Source: Acanthosepion pharaonis (lineage: Eukaryota; Mollusca; Cephalopoda; Sepiida; Sepiidae). Taken from it: a stretch of DNA of 64,000 bases. This document shows positions 33,880-45,732 of this stretch, piece after piece (the first letter of the stretch is position 1; each line of letters starts with the position of its first letter). A program made the translations under genes and the position numbers. The stretch spans positions 3,270,001 through 3,334,000 of the forward strand of contig CAHIKZ030005437.1 of assembly GCA_903632075.3 (NCBI GenBank), read 5' to 3'. Under the pieces are notes generated by a model. The model worked only from the letters and a program-made list of their open reading frames with translations, did no database searches and had not been told where the DNA came from.

Positions 33880-34380
33880 TTTGCTTCAGCTGTTTAAAAT
33901 CATGCTGACATATTTTCCTTGGTCCAGGAATCATAATTCAGTCAGCACTGCTGCATCGAAGCAACTCAGTAACTTTTTCGCTTATTGTTGTAACCTAGGG
34001 AAGGTTACTGAATAGAATAATCAAACGAAGGTTGGTAATGAACGATAATACTTAGGACAAGAACAACACATATAAGATTGGCCAGCGGCGCGTCGAAGTA
34101 GTAGTCAACTTCTAGAAGTGAGTCAAGTGAATTCCACAATGTATCTCCAACTGCAGGATATCTGCCCTCCGTCATAGACTGGTTTGGGGACCCTCTCTGC
34201 CCGGAGGCAGAGTGTTTGACCAGCTCAGCTAGAGACGGATCTCCAACTGCAGACCAACATACATATGGGGACATACCCATTATCGTCCATAGGTTTGCTA
34301 TAACACTTATAATATTTGTATTTTCTTTCATGAAATTTATATTATATTTTTCTTTTATAAAAGTTTATATTTACTTCAGA
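33880..34380. other. GC-richer unclassified segment
   Basis: 34080-34260 is notably GC-rich and holds a direct repeat 'atctccaactgcag' (34142 and 34237). The minus frame 34005-34331 (108 codons) has no known domain. It could be part of an LTR or another repeat. Confidence 0.35.
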
Positions 34381-34385
34381 TATCT

Positions 34386-34680
34386 GTATTTGGGCGAGTG
34401 GGTAGGATGTTAGTGCTCCGACGAAGGGACGAGGGTTTGAAACTAACCATATCCGATATGTCAAGGAGATAACTTGCTGAGAATAATGGCTCGGCATTAT
34501 CGGAAAATGCCGGAAAGCCATACCATGGAATGACGCAAGCCTTGTAAGTAAAATTGGGTAGAGGAAAATGTTTAGGAGTTGGCATATAGCCACAAGTCAT
34601 CGGGATCGAAGCTCTGATTATAAAGGCAACTTCTGATTACATCTCTATACACTATCTCTCAGAAACTGTAATTAGGTTCG
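34386..34680 (+). repeat. tRNA-derived SINE
   Basis: A-box-like 'tgggcgagtgggtaggatg' and B-box-like 'gagggtttgaaactaacc', then a body with 'cataccatggaatgacgcaa', 'gccttgtaagtaaaattggg' and 'tctctcagaaactg'. The same long SINE family lies at 35.27 kb (+) and 44.65-45.1 kb (-). Confidence 0.68.
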
Positions 34681-34774
34681 CATTGCATAGTTACTGTATA
34701 AACAACAGGTGTTGAAGGAACACAAATATTCTCGACTGAAGTATGTCTACCTTATTAAATAAGCGATATAAATC

Positions 34775-34775
<1 letters not shown>

Positions 34776-34819
<44 letters not shown>
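34776..34819. repeat. (AT)n microsatellite
   Basis: 44 bp AT. Confidence 0.95.
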
Positions 34820-34822
<3 letters not shown>

Positions 34823-35265
34823 AAATAAATAAAAGATATTGGGCCTATAACACGCAGTTTCCTTATAGCCCGTGAATATTTCATCACAAGTATAAATATT
34901 GCATGGCTTTAGTGTCTGTTCTTTAACGCAAAAAGTTGATTTGAAAACATGTGAATATACATTCAATTTATTCGACTGAAAATATATTATGAGCTCAGCT
35001 ACTAATTGACATTATCGTAATGTTTGTTGAAATTATTAAACTCTTTTTAATTCTTTCTTTCTGCCCGTCTATAAACCTAGCTGAGTCTATATGTTGTTGG
35101 AATCACAATGTCTTGAAAGTCAAATATTTAACAGTTGAGTTGGGCATAATGGAACAGTGGGTGAAGGCGTTGCTTCGTTACCGCTTTTCAGAGAAAGAAT
35201 AAAATTGTACATATTTCGAAATTAAGGGCATTACATAATTAGGTATTAAATAAAAATTATTAAAT

Positions 35266-35645
35266 AGGTGCGTGGCTGAATGGTTAAAACATTTGCTTTT
35301 CGTTCAGGGTTCGATTTGTCAGGAAGGTGGCTTCTTAATATTAACGGCGATCATTTTTAGAAAGTGTCTGAAAACCGTAATGCAGGTTGAACCAAGTATT
35401 GTGAGTGAAATTAGGTTAACGGAACTATTTGGCAGCCGTCACTAGCAAGAAGTTACAATTCATCAGTGGGATTGTTAACCACAGATAATGCACTCTGTCC
35501 CAGAAATTGTAAGTCCGCTCAAAAGAGTTGCAAGAGGAAACAGTGGGTGCTGAACAAAGACACATATGTCTCAGCAAGCGTTTGCAAAAGGGATTCGATA
35601 GCCCTCTAGTAGACAGACATACTCGGATATAAACGGCCAGACATT
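35266..35645 (+). repeat. tRNA-derived SINE, long family
   Basis: Head 'gcgtggctgaatggttaaaa', B-box-like 'gggttcgatttgtc', 'caggaaggtggcttcttaat', then the body '...gtgagtgaaattagg...' and '...ctctgtcccagaaattgtaa', ending with 'gtgctgaacaaagacacata' and 'ctcagcaagcgtt'. Co-linear over ~380 bp with the minus copy at 44.65-45.1 kb. Confidence 0.72.
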
Positions 35646-35918
35646 AAAGAGAAGAATTAAATTAAAATGAAATAAAAATTGCTATTTTCCAGTAAGGATC
35701 TAAAATACTTTAGGATTTAAAATTAAAGTGATAACCGTCCGAAAAGTTTCGATTAATATTAGTAGCATTATCCCAGTTGCATTTTAGTCAAACACAAAAG
35801 CACGATGTTCTGCTCCTTTCCACTTTGTCAAAAACAGTGGACTTGGACGTGGAATTGTTTGCTTAGTACAAACTGTTATATACAGTTACTTTTTTTAGTA
35901 AATAATGGGACATTCAGT

Positions 35919-35922
<4 letters not shown>

Positions 35923-35981
<59 letters not shown>
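35923..35981. repeat. (AT)n microsatellite
   Basis: 59 bp AT. Confidence 0.96.
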
Positions 35982-35985
<4 letters not shown>

Positions 35986-36086
35986 TCTCATATATATGGT
36001 AAGAAAACTATTGTGGACATACTTAAAAGATTTAACACTATGATAGATTTTGGCGACCTAGATCCATTTGAATTTATTACACTGTT

Positions 36087-36148
36087 AATGTTAATTTTGT
36101 TACCAATTATATTAATTAATGTTAATTTTGTTTCCAATTGTATTAGAT
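36087..36148. repeat. 31 bp tandem duplication
   Basis: 'aatgttaattttgttaccaa' and its copy 31 bp later ('tttccaa' in place of 'ttaccaa'). Confidence 0.85.
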
Positions 36149-36149
36149 T

Positions 36150-37950
36150 TTCGAGGTAATTCCAAGGCGCTGATTGTAAATCTATCATTGTTTCGCTAGA
36201 TTGGCTTTAATTTTTGCGATAACAGAAACTCCCGTCACTGAGAAATTATTTTTCAAAGGCTTACAATATTTGTCAAGAATATACGTATGTGCACAAATCA
36301 AAGTACTATCTATAAAAAGTTACAGACCTTCAGGTGGATATACTGTGTCTCCCATTTGGCGAAAAACGTCTGAGGATATTGGCTGAAGTAAACAATAATT
36401 ACCTTCACTGTTGCTGATAAAACTTTATTTGAACTTCTGAATTTAGATTGACTTCCCTTTAGCCTGTCTGCTCAATGTTCAGATGGTTGCTTTGAAAGAA
36501 AGATTCTGTATAAGATTATTGTATACTTGTGGGAACTGCGTAAATGTTATAAAGTTCTCATATTCAGTCCCTGTATTATACACATCACGTCTTCTCTTTC
36601 TACAAGGTGGAATCCTAGTCCTTAAGATAAACACTATAATAGAAATGTTCAATTGATTCCAAATTATTATAATACAGTTTATGACTCTTACAGTTATTGA
36701 AAGTTTGCATATATAAAAAGCAAAATAATGATCGTCGGTGTGCGGCTCCATGCACACCTTCAACGGTACAAGACATTTGTGTATCCTTCTGAAGTTTTAG
36801 GCCCTCACTACAGGTTTTGCGAACCATACGGGTAGATATATACTTGTGATTTCCAAGATTCACTGAAAAAAACTGTAAAATAATTTAACAAAATATTTTT
36901 TCTGTTTTTTCAGTGATTTCACCACAAAATTAAAAATAAGATTTAGTATAATGCATTGCGATAGTTCACGGAATATGTTCATAAATGAACTTATCTTTTT
37001 CAGAAAGAGCTTAAGGAATTGTTATTTGGGCTTACAGCATTGACACAAACTTATCCATTTGAAGAGAAGTCAGTCTTTCCGTCTAATGCTGTTAATGCTT
37101 TGAGCTAATTTGTACAGACTAGAAAGTCTGAAAACAGGATAAGTTAAAGAGCCTAACAGAAGGTTGCAAAAATAGCAGTGGTTCTACTTTCTTTCGTCAA
37201 TAAATGTTTCTTTTCGTCACGTAAATTGTTTTGTAATACTTTTGTACGTGTAAGGTCAGCAGAAAGATTCTGTTCGCAGTATTCATGTCGGTTGGAGAAT
37301 TACTCGCCATTTTGATAAGTCTAATCGTCGAAAAAAAGCTTGCAGCTTTAACATTTAAAGAAGAGACTATAACAGTGGATTAAAATAAGAATTTGAATGG
37401 TGCCTAGTAAATAAAAATTCAGATATTGGTTTTGGATTGATCAATGCCAAACTCTAGTAAATATACTAAAATGCTTGACAATTACAACAAAAATATGTAA
37501 TGAAATATGTAAAAATATGTAAATATGTAATGTATAGTGTTTATATTATTAATTATCCTTATGAAATTTATTCATAATAAATTCTGTTGTAGTTTTCTAT
37601 CTGAATTTCTGGAAGTAGCATTACCTTGTTATTTATATCATTTACCTTCGGTATCTGGTTCTAACTTGCTTGTCTTATTTCTGCTGTATAATTTAGTGTT
37701 GTCGCATAATAATCTTATTCAGAAGGTCACATATATGGTATCTATATCTATTGTACGCTTACTAAAGATATTCTTTTAACTGATATTTTGTGGAACGAGC
37801 TTTCATTAGAAAATTTACCCGATCTCTACTGACTTAACCTCTTCAAGTTAAGGGTTAACTATTATCTTTCCTACATTACCCCATAAACTTCACTTCTTGC
37901 CTTCCCTTACGCTCATAGATCATACAATAACTCTCTATCGTGAGCAGCAC
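36150..37950. other. 1.8 kb without recognised features
   Basis: The minus frames at 36479-36863 (94 and 82 codons, overlapping) show no domain I know. The rest is AT-rich. Confidence 0.45.
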
Positions 37951-37984
37951 TTGGGCCTTTTATTGCGTGAACAATAGCTAGCAA

Positions 37985-38245
37985 ATGTAATTAGAATGAA
38001 AAATAATGATATAATTAAGATGTTAACTTTGCACACTACCTTAAAAGGTTAGGAAGGAAAATTCAATCAGTACAAGAAAGAGCGATAAAGGTTCGTGACG
38101 TTTAGAAGCGTGTTTTTAGAGAAAGTTTTTAAAAATTTCAACCGACAGTAATACTAACTGTTCGGTCAATGAACGTCACATTTTACCTGAATAAAGACGA
38201 CTATTCTCACCATTAGTATTTTACCGATGGACTACATGTGAACCG
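37985..38245. repeat. unclassified repeat family (ACGCTACAGAATC), partial copy 3
   Basis: 'agagcgataaaggttcgtga' to 'gacgactattctcaccatta' aligns with 29790-29945. The 5' part is missing. Confidence 0.35.
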
Positions 38246-38399
38246 TATTTGGAGAGACTGGGTCCTATTTCATTAATCTGATGTCTTTTTGTTTTGGTAA
38301 TATATCTCATGATATATAACAGTAGATTGAAATCGAGAGCCCAGGAAGGAATACAATCATTTTAAACCTTCACTGCCTTGTTGTCATATCCAACCAAAC

Positions 38400-38660
38400 A
38401 CGAAAAAGACTATGGAATTAAATCCAGACAGAAAACCTGCAGTTGAACTCAAAAGGTAGTTGGCCGTCAACACTGACAACTTTCCGGCAGCTCCTGCAGC
38501 CAAGTTGGCATCAAATGTATTCATTTCCATCTTGTCAGTACGGCCGAGAAGTGTGGGGACATGTAGTCTGGGTAAGCGCACGGACTCCATATGTCATCAC
38601 CCATGCCTGCGTCCTGGACAGGCCACTCCAGTTTCACTACAAAAGGATTGAATTTTGACT
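38400..38660. other. GC-richer segment with overlapping 60-70 codon frames
   Basis: Three frames are open here (plus 38443-38658 and 38460-38651, minus 38384-38590). Base composition stands out from its AT-rich surroundings. The plus frame includes NTDNFPAAPAAKLASNVF. No family recognised; perhaps a retrocopy or repeat fragment. Confidence 0.3.
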
Positions 38661-38664
38661 AAAC

Positions 38665-40110
38665 AGGGTGAAACCTTTATGTGGCGAGATAAATAGATGT
38701 CTGCTACTAATATTTATCGAAAGTAATTTTTTAATCGACATAATTTCTTATTACTATAAACGTTTCATTTTTTGTGGATACACGTGTTTCAGTTACTATC
38801 CCCGTTTTTATTTTGTTAACAGTGAAATTAACAATAACCTGCCTCGATTGAGAAGTCATATTTTTTTAAAATTTCATTCGATAGAATCGAACTTAATTCC
38901 CCCCCCCCCACCGAGAAACCTCTTCTTCAGCTCAAGCGTGTCGCTGGTAGATATGAATTCCTACCAAAAATGTGGTTTCCTCAAATATCTAATTCAAAAC
39001 TTGATCTCTCGGGATATCCTAACTTCAGCTATGGATTAAATAGCAGAGACGATTAAACTGTTAAGCCATGGTTAGCAACCATTCTAGGGGAAGAAAATTC
39101 TAAATGCAAAAACTGTTTCCGTAGCCTTGGCGACGAGTTGGCTAGCTATGTATTGAAGATACGAGTTCAGTTAATTGCTGTGTGTAGTTGTGCATTTTTC
39201 GATCTTCACTGAAGCCGAATAAAAAAAAAAGTTTATCACAGGGCTTAGTATAGTTATTCTTTCTCGAAAGAAATAACGAATTGTCATTTTTCTTAATGTG
39301 AATGATATTTCTAATATCTTGTGCGTTTACTTAGCCTTTTATCATGAATAATCATTACACATGAATTGTATCAGTAGATGTCATTCTTTTTCCCAAGAAA
39401 AAGCCACTGAACACGTTATAATTCAATTTGACGTGAGAGAGGTAAATCATTTTCTCTGGAATTTCGCTGCTTGGCTTTTGCTTGTGTATCGCTCAGTTAG
39501 GTGCTATTGATAAAGTCCAGCAGAAAGTTGACTAAGAGCAGACAAGTAAGTCGATGTTATTTGGTTTATTGGAGAAATATTGAATCTCTGTTGGGAATTC
39601 AGATTAATGCTAAGGTGAATCGGTTCGTTTTGTAAGGAGACATGGGGAACTATTCACTTAATGAATCCCTCTCTTTGTAGTTTCAGTCCTAATACTTCAT
39701 TGCAAATAAAATCGTTTTCAAATAATACATATATTTTTACTATATATTCATAACCGTATGCATAAGATAAGATTTTTTTGTAATAAGGCTATAGGAATTG
39801 AGTAACAATGAAATCAAATTAACTCAGAAGATTCCAAAACTGGAAAGACGTAATTTCAAAGATACGTGTCAAAATTAATTTTTGAGTGATGAATGAGAGA
39901 AATGAGCTTATTTCTATACTGATTTAACATACAAAAACACCAAGTCGATTATGTTGGTTAATCACAGGCATGGTATGAAACGAATATATCAACGAAGTAG
40001 TAACATGTAATATGCAGCATATTTTAAGCTTAAAACATATTAATTTATAAAACATACTTCAAAATTTTACAACTCAGTGTCTCTCGTTCGTGCGCATATG
40101 TAATCACAAC
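38665..40110. other. 1.4 kb without recognised features
   Basis: Contains a C9 run at about 38903-38911. The frame 38668-39039 (123 codons) is not similar to any family I know. Confidence 0.45.
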
Positions 40111-40235
40111 AACGCAAACAAATCCAGTCCGATGAAGTCTTAATGGATGAAACTCGTCAACATTTTTTTTCCAATTTGTCATACATCTATTCTTTGAAAA
40201 CAGTTCTTTATAAATAAAAGTTTATATAAAATTTA
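40110..40235 (+). repeat. PLE 3' tail fragment with hammerhead-like motif
   Basis: A lone copy of the tail seen at 26.75 kb. CCGATGA (40129-40135) is followed by AGTC-TTAAT-GGAT, GAAAC (40149-40153) and TCGTC, then T-rich sequence. No adjacent PLE coding sequence was found. Confidence 0.5.
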
Positions 40236-40239
40236 TATA

Positions 40240-41590
40240 TCGTTATCGTATATATAATTTTAAGAATGATATGCCGTAAATTTACGTTCATAATCAATAA
40301 TCATACATATTCTCCTAAAAAAAGACGATTATTACAATGGGGGTTAATTAATAATAATAGCCAAATAAAACCGATGAAATTTGGATGAGGCCTTTTTTAA
40401 AAAATTGTATAAACTGAACGTAAAAAACAAATTTACATGCATCTGTATCTTTAAGGCTTTGATGTAGATTGTAGCTCATATTTGTTGCAATCCTTTTTTG
40501 TATATAGAATTCATTGCTAATAAGTCATTTGTCTGAACTAAAAGTCATAAGACAATTTCCAGTTTTGTCATTTATTTATTACCATATGTAAACAATCAAT
40601 AAATATTCATTCGGTAATAATAATATTTATATTATTATTATATGATTTATTAATTATAAATTAGTGTAAAATATTTAAAAATTAAACATTTTGTTGGAAT
40701 TAAGAATAAAGTGTACATAACATAAATTGCAAAACAAATATTAAACCTTTTGAATCGTTTGTCATGCGAATATACAAGGACCGCGTCACTCAGCAATGAA
40801 CCAGAGATATGCCGAAAACTTCGCTACTGGAACAAAATCCGCTGATAACGTGGAAAGACATAACAACCGGGATAAATTCAACTCTCAACTCTAAAGCTTC
40901 TCCAACAATGGTAAAAAAAAGGAAAATAAAAATAATTGCATACAATAATGTGCTGAAGTGAAACAGAAAGATAATCTTATTTTTATCACTGTCTGTATAA
41001 GTATAGAGTACTGTAAAATTAATGAGCAGTTCTTAGAGTTTAGATGACTAAAAGATTATGATTAAAGGACATTTTCTTCGTTGTATCAACATATTGCACA
41101 CCGGAAGCGACATTCACGTTGGATCATTATCATAACATTAATAAATAGATGATGCTGTAGGAGTTGGTGTGTCTGGTGTTAGAAGGGACTTGGTACTTGA
41201 GAGATTGGGTGTAGTATTGGAGAGGACTGACATGGCATAGTATGGAAGAAATTGTGCTTTGTCCTGGAAAAGTTAGAGTTTAATTTTAAAACCGGAGTGC
41301 AGATTATTACTTGAGACCAATTTTCGATGTAGGCATCAATTTTTGTTCGAACAGTACGCTCTTATTCTCTTCATAAATGAACTTGAGAAATTGAAAACAT
41401 TCAGTAAAAGTTCAGCAAAAACTATAATAGGAAAGTTCCTGTCCTAGCTGCTAAACATAACTTTTTTCCGAGTTTTAGATTCTGAGATCTAGTTACACAA
41501 GCTATTCATTAGTCGGCTTTCCGACCTCTGTTTTTCCCCAGATATCAAAACGCATGTGATTAACAAATATCAACCATAAATTGAATGCAT
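40240..41590. other. 1.35 kb without recognised features
   Basis: AT-rich. Nothing recognised. Confidence 0.45.
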
Positions 41591-41594
41591 TCAG

Positions 41595-41790
41595 GGATGT
41601 TATCAGCTACAAATCCTTGAAAAGAAGTGCGAACTGCGAACACAATTTATCCACGATCCCTTCATATTTAACTACTTCATCCCAAGAATCAGCAATAGTT
41701 TTGATGGCGATATGGATGTTATCATTTCTCTAGAACTTCCCTAATCTAATCAAATTATTTTGGGTAACTCTGAATTTTTCGAAGAAATCC
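41595..41790 (-). pseudogene. possible pogo/Tigger transposase C-terminal fragment
   Basis: The minus strand reads FRVTQNNLIRLGKF, a stop, then NIHIAIKTIADSWDEVVKYE. In Tigger-like transposases a 'KDAIY-I--SW-EV' helix segment follows the catalytic domain, and the IADSW block resembles it. The match is short and unsupported by a catalytic motif, so this is tentative. Confidence 0.25.
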
Positions 41791-41799
41791 TCCGGGTAT

Positions 41800-43560
41800 A
41801 AACTGACTCTCTAAACCATTAGATAAATCACAAGCGCATGATGTTAAGTGGTGTAAACATAGGACGTTATGATCGAGGAGACAAACAATTTAAAATTCTA
41901 GCATGTGCAAATGGGCTAATAGGCCCAGGGAGAATATTGAAAAAAAAATTCTTGACCAAGCAATAATGTCCAACAACATTGTAAAAAAGAGTCTAAGAAT
42001 TGATCGTCAAATGTGGCAAAACATTGCATTTTGATCAGCGACCATCATGAACAGTTGGTTTAATGCTACGGCTACGTGATCACAAATATAGAAAATGATA
42101 CACAAGCTAACATTACCGAAGCTATACTACCACATCATAACGATATTTTATACATCAATGCTGGCGTCATGGTGTGGCTATTTCCCTTTTAAAATATAGG
42201 TTCAATCATGTATATATTCCGAAGTAAGCCCACACTTGTCTACATTAAATATTTGGTCTGGCTAATGAATTCACCTCGATAGTTTTTCCACTATTTCAAA
42301 CGAATCACCAGCAGCATTTATATAAATGTCATCTTGAAGCAATTCAACACATGCAACCTCGAAACGAAAAGTCTTTATTATATACATTTGTTGCACATGA
42401 AAATTTAAATAATTGAAAAGGCTTCGATCATTTTCATGCACTTAAGGCAAATGGGCATATTTTGACCATGTAGCTAAATTTTAAATTGCAGTTCCATTTT
42501 AATAATTAAATCACAATATTGATTTTTGCGTTACTATTATAGAGTTTATCATTAGAGGACCTTTCATATACACCATTTTTTTACATTATTCTTAAAACTG
42601 ATCCGATCAGTAATACATTTCCCAACGAGTGATACTGCATTACCTATTTCCGATTTATATATCGTGAAATGATCTCCATTTTTACGTTCCATAAATTTAA
42701 ACCTTTACAGCTCGGACACGTCATAAAAAATCCGCGAAATAACCTCACTCTCACCCACCCTCGTATTCCAGATGTAAGGAGAATGCACTACTCAAAAACA
42801 GCTTTTACCCAATAGTTGCTACTTGTGGAATACGCTCCCGGGTAGATACTTCCCTGAAAAGTAAATCATAACCTTTGCAAATCAGTTGTTACTTAAGTCC
42901 TTATCATCTTATTTGTCATTACAAACAACATCGTCTTTCATTCATCACATAAATCATGACAGTTTTAATATTAACTACCTTGAGCGGATATCAGGCTTTG
43001 AATTTGGTGAGCTATAGTATAAAAAAAACGTACAAGTTACCAGTAAATCGTATGTTCTAAGCTCGTGATATTAATGTGCACAGAAGAAACGATTTCTGTT
43101 TTTAAGTGTTATCTACCAAAAGTATTCAGCTGTAGGTTTTGTAGAAACTGTCATTCAATCATACGAGACGAAAGACAGATTCTGTAGTACGTAACAACTC
43201 CACAACGGCGCAGAAATTATTCAAATTTATTGATTGGATTCGACGGCATTGCGGGAAAGTATTTGGTAATCTAAACCAAAAAATGTCCACCTCTATTAAA
43301 TGGGAAGTGTCATTCTTGAAGAAATCGATTTTCCAATATACAGGTGAATTTTGTATAAAGTTACTACTGTTATTTGAGAAAAATAGCGATTGAAAACGTA
43401 TTCCACGAGTGAATTATAAAATATTAGAGCATATAGTATTAGTATATTAAAACATATTTTGCTACAATATTTATGCACCTTGAGTTACTGTACTTTTGAC
43501 AATACACTTATCAGCTCATATGGCAATAGTGCGAAAAATAACATTTTATGCTACATTGTA
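41800..43560. other. 1.75 kb without recognised features
   Basis: Nothing recognised on either strand. Confidence 0.45.
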
Positions 43561-43566
43561 CAGAGT

Positions 43567-43797
43567 GCGGCAGAAATACCTCCCACATAATGATAAGACA
43601 TTAGTCAGTGAAAACACCACTGCCACTAATGTCATACCATTATGTGGGGGAATAGTGATTTTCCAATTGTAGATTAGATGTGACGAAAGGCCGAAAGTAG
43701 GGGACACCCAGTCGTAAGTGTTCTAGCGAGACAAGCTAACCATTACACCACATCGAGGTGCTGATGTGTGGGAGGTATATGTGGGAGGTATTTCCGC
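43567..43797. mobile_element. nested foldback element around a tRNA-derived SINE
   Basis: The left arm (43567-43589) is inverted at 43778-43797 (20 bp match with a 2-nt insertion). A second inverted pair, 43582-43605 with 43624-43647, shares the same arm (24 bp, two mismatches). Between 43652 and 43762, on the minus strand, is a SINE of the family at 24.4 kb ('cctcgatgtggtgtaatggt', 'tagcttgtctcgctagaac', 'gactgggtgtccc'), with its B box damaged. Confidence 0.6.
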
Positions 43798-43854
43798 TGC
43801 AGCCTCTATATCTATTTAGTATCATTCCCGTTTTTGTTACTTCAAGTATTTTTC

Positions 43855-43919
43855 TTAGTGGATACCTGTATTTGAAAGAGACGCTCAATTTTTATAATTC
43901 AAATACGGGTATCCACTAA
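43855..43919. repeat. 22 bp inverted repeat (AGTGGATAC..ATTTGAA)
   Basis: Arms 43855-43876 and 43898-43919 pair with a single difference across a 21-nt loop. The same arm sequence occurs singly at 24.72 kb. Confidence 0.8.
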
Positions 43920-44078
43920 AAATACAGTTTGAAGAAATACAAATGTCGGATTAAATATAATTCAATTCTTCATATTGCGTATGTGTGTCGCCTAACGTGC
44001 CAAAATTCATGACATACCAGTAATGGTAGGTAGCATCACTTTAACTTGACGTCACGGAAATATCTAGAAAATTATCCA

Positions 44079-44444
44079 TTATTTGTTAGAATTCAATATA
44101 ATGAATTCTAACAAATCAATGTGGAAACCGGCTAGACTCTTTCTGTCAAGACTATACGTACTATTGCATTTGGAATAGTAATGTGTGCGAGATTGATAGA
44201 ACTGTCCGTATCTGAAATTGTTGGAACATTTATCATCCTTTGATCTACGGTGTCGGGTTTCCCGCCATGAGCTTAATCGTGCATTTATGTGACATGATGG
44301 ATCAAACTTTTTTACGCATAAGGTATTGTACCTATATATTCTGTGGAGTTTATTACAACTACCAAGAAAGCATAATTCAACATTTCTACAGTGTTCTTCC
44401 GACAATTTGGAATCAATGTCACCTAGTTTGTTACATTTCCCCAA
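44079..44444 (-). CDS. 121-codon cysteine/asparagine-rich frame, possibly a real or relic exon
   Basis: Starts MGKCNKLGDIDSKLSEEHC and ends LLEFIILNSNK. It is free of simple repeats and unusually long for this AT-rich sequence. It has nine cysteines spread along its length, no signal peptide and no membrane segment. No domain recognised. The stop codon lies inside a perfect 15 bp inverted repeat (44081-44095 with 44102-44116). It could be a coding exon, a repeat-borne frame or chance. Confidence 0.25.
   Translation of the reverse strand: MGKCNKLGDIDSKLSEEHCRNVELCFLGSCNKLHRIYRYNTLCVKKFDPSCHINARLSSWRETRHRRSKDDKCSNNFRYGQFYQSRTHYYSKCNSTYSLDRKSLAGFHIDLLEFIILNSNK
44081..44116. repeat. perfect 15 bp inverted repeat with 6-nt loop
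   Basis: ATTTGTTAGAATTCA, loop 'atataa', then its exact complement. Confidence 0.9.
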
Positions 44445-44588
44445 GCTAGTGGTGGCGGCGTCGTGGACAACATGATACTTGCAACTTAATTCATGACGTT
44501 AAGAATATATCAATTAATTGCTCAATTAATTCGTATATAAAAACAACACAACAATTCTTTATCAATAAAAAAGCGTGCTAAATCAAAA

Positions 44589-44590
<2 letters not shown>

Positions 44591-44647
<57 letters not shown>
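44591..44647. repeat. (AT)n microsatellite
   Basis: 57 bp AT, abutting the 3' end of the SINE. Confidence 0.96.
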
Positions 44648-44648
<1 letters not shown>

Positions 44649-45093
44649 CTGACCACTCCTATTCAAGGATACCCGTTTCCTAGGGCGGCTAGACGCTTGC
44701 TCAGGCGCATTTGTGTTTATTCAACACCCAGAGACACAACCTGTGGTTTAAACTGCAACTATGCTGATCAGACCTTAGTTTTAGTTTCTGAGAAAGACCG
44801 TGTTATCTAGCGTGATTAACAATTTGAACAAGGCCAGCATGCTTAAGCCCTCGGCCACGATGACTTGTGACTTTGTGCTAGCACAGCAATTGTCGACACC
44901 CCAAGGGTTCCGTCTACCAAATTTCACTCACAAGGCTTGGGTTAACCCGTGGTATGGTTTTCATGCACTTTTCAAAGGTCCCACACGCTGGGATCGACCC
45001 CTCCGATAATATCAGGAAGTCTCCTTCCTGACAAATCGACCAATGGTGAAATTCGAACCCATGCAAACATTCTAGCCACTCGTCCACGCTTTT

Positions 45094-45096
<3 letters not shown>
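44648..45096 (-). repeat. full-length long-family tRNA-derived SINE between two (AT)n tracts
   Basis: The minus strand has head 'agcgtggacgagtggctaga', B box 'gggttcgaatttcacc', body '...ccttgtgagtgaaatttgg', '...tctttctcagaaact', and end '...gtgttgaataaacacaaatg', 'cctgagcaagcgtct', 'ggagtggtcagct'. About 450 bp. Its ends coincide with the two AT tracts to within a base or two. The best reference copy for the family in this window. Confidence 0.75.

Positions 45097-45155
<59 letters not shown>
45097..45155. repeat. (AT)n microsatellite
   Basis: 59 bp AT, abutting the 5' (head) end of the SINE. Confidence 0.96.
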
Positions 45156-45159
<4 letters not shown>

Positions 45160-45650
45160 ATAGTATTTCTCGTCTGATATATATACCTAGAAATACTAAA
45201 ATCTTCAAGCATAAAACAAACAAGCCAACATAAAAAATGATATCGAATTTAGGAACAAATATAATATATTTCAATAATGTTAAAAACGAAAAACAGACAA
45301 CACGATCTATCACGTAAACAGTATTTTAGAGCCCAGTCCTATCTCATAGCAGAAGGGAAGAAATGAATTCGTACGTTGCCTCAAGGTAAATTGTGCGAAA
45401 ATAAACACTGACATCGGCCAGATATTGAATTCAGTACGCCGTTCATACATTCCACGCAGATAACCACTGTGCTTCATGCACACCTTAACTTATATAGACA
45501 TGTGATAAAAAACATTCAGGGAAATTTTTGCCAGATGTTGATTTACATAACTTCAATACAAACATAAATTTCCATCAATTGAAGCTTTAAATACTGCAGG
45601 ATAGATTTGTTTTCAGCAAACACCTATACTGCAGTGTGCTTGAAAAGCAA
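45160..45650. other. 490 bp without recognised features
   Basis: Nothing recognised. Confidence 0.5.
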
Positions 45651-45652
45651 TT

Positions 45653-45732
45653 CCCTATTTTATGAATGATGGACTCTCCCGTCTAACTATAATTTTTACA
45701 GGACGGGAGAGGCCATCATACATAAAATAGGG
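45653..45732. repeat. 31 bp inverted repeat, hairpin or MITE-like
   Basis: Arms 45653-45683 and 45702-45732 are complementary with two mismatches across an 18-nt loop. No target-site duplication is obvious. Confidence 0.75.

Noticed and set aside
38384..38660. Candidate host exon in the GC-rich patch
   Set aside because: Three competing frames, no clear splice pattern and no recognised protein. Kept only as an unclassified segment.
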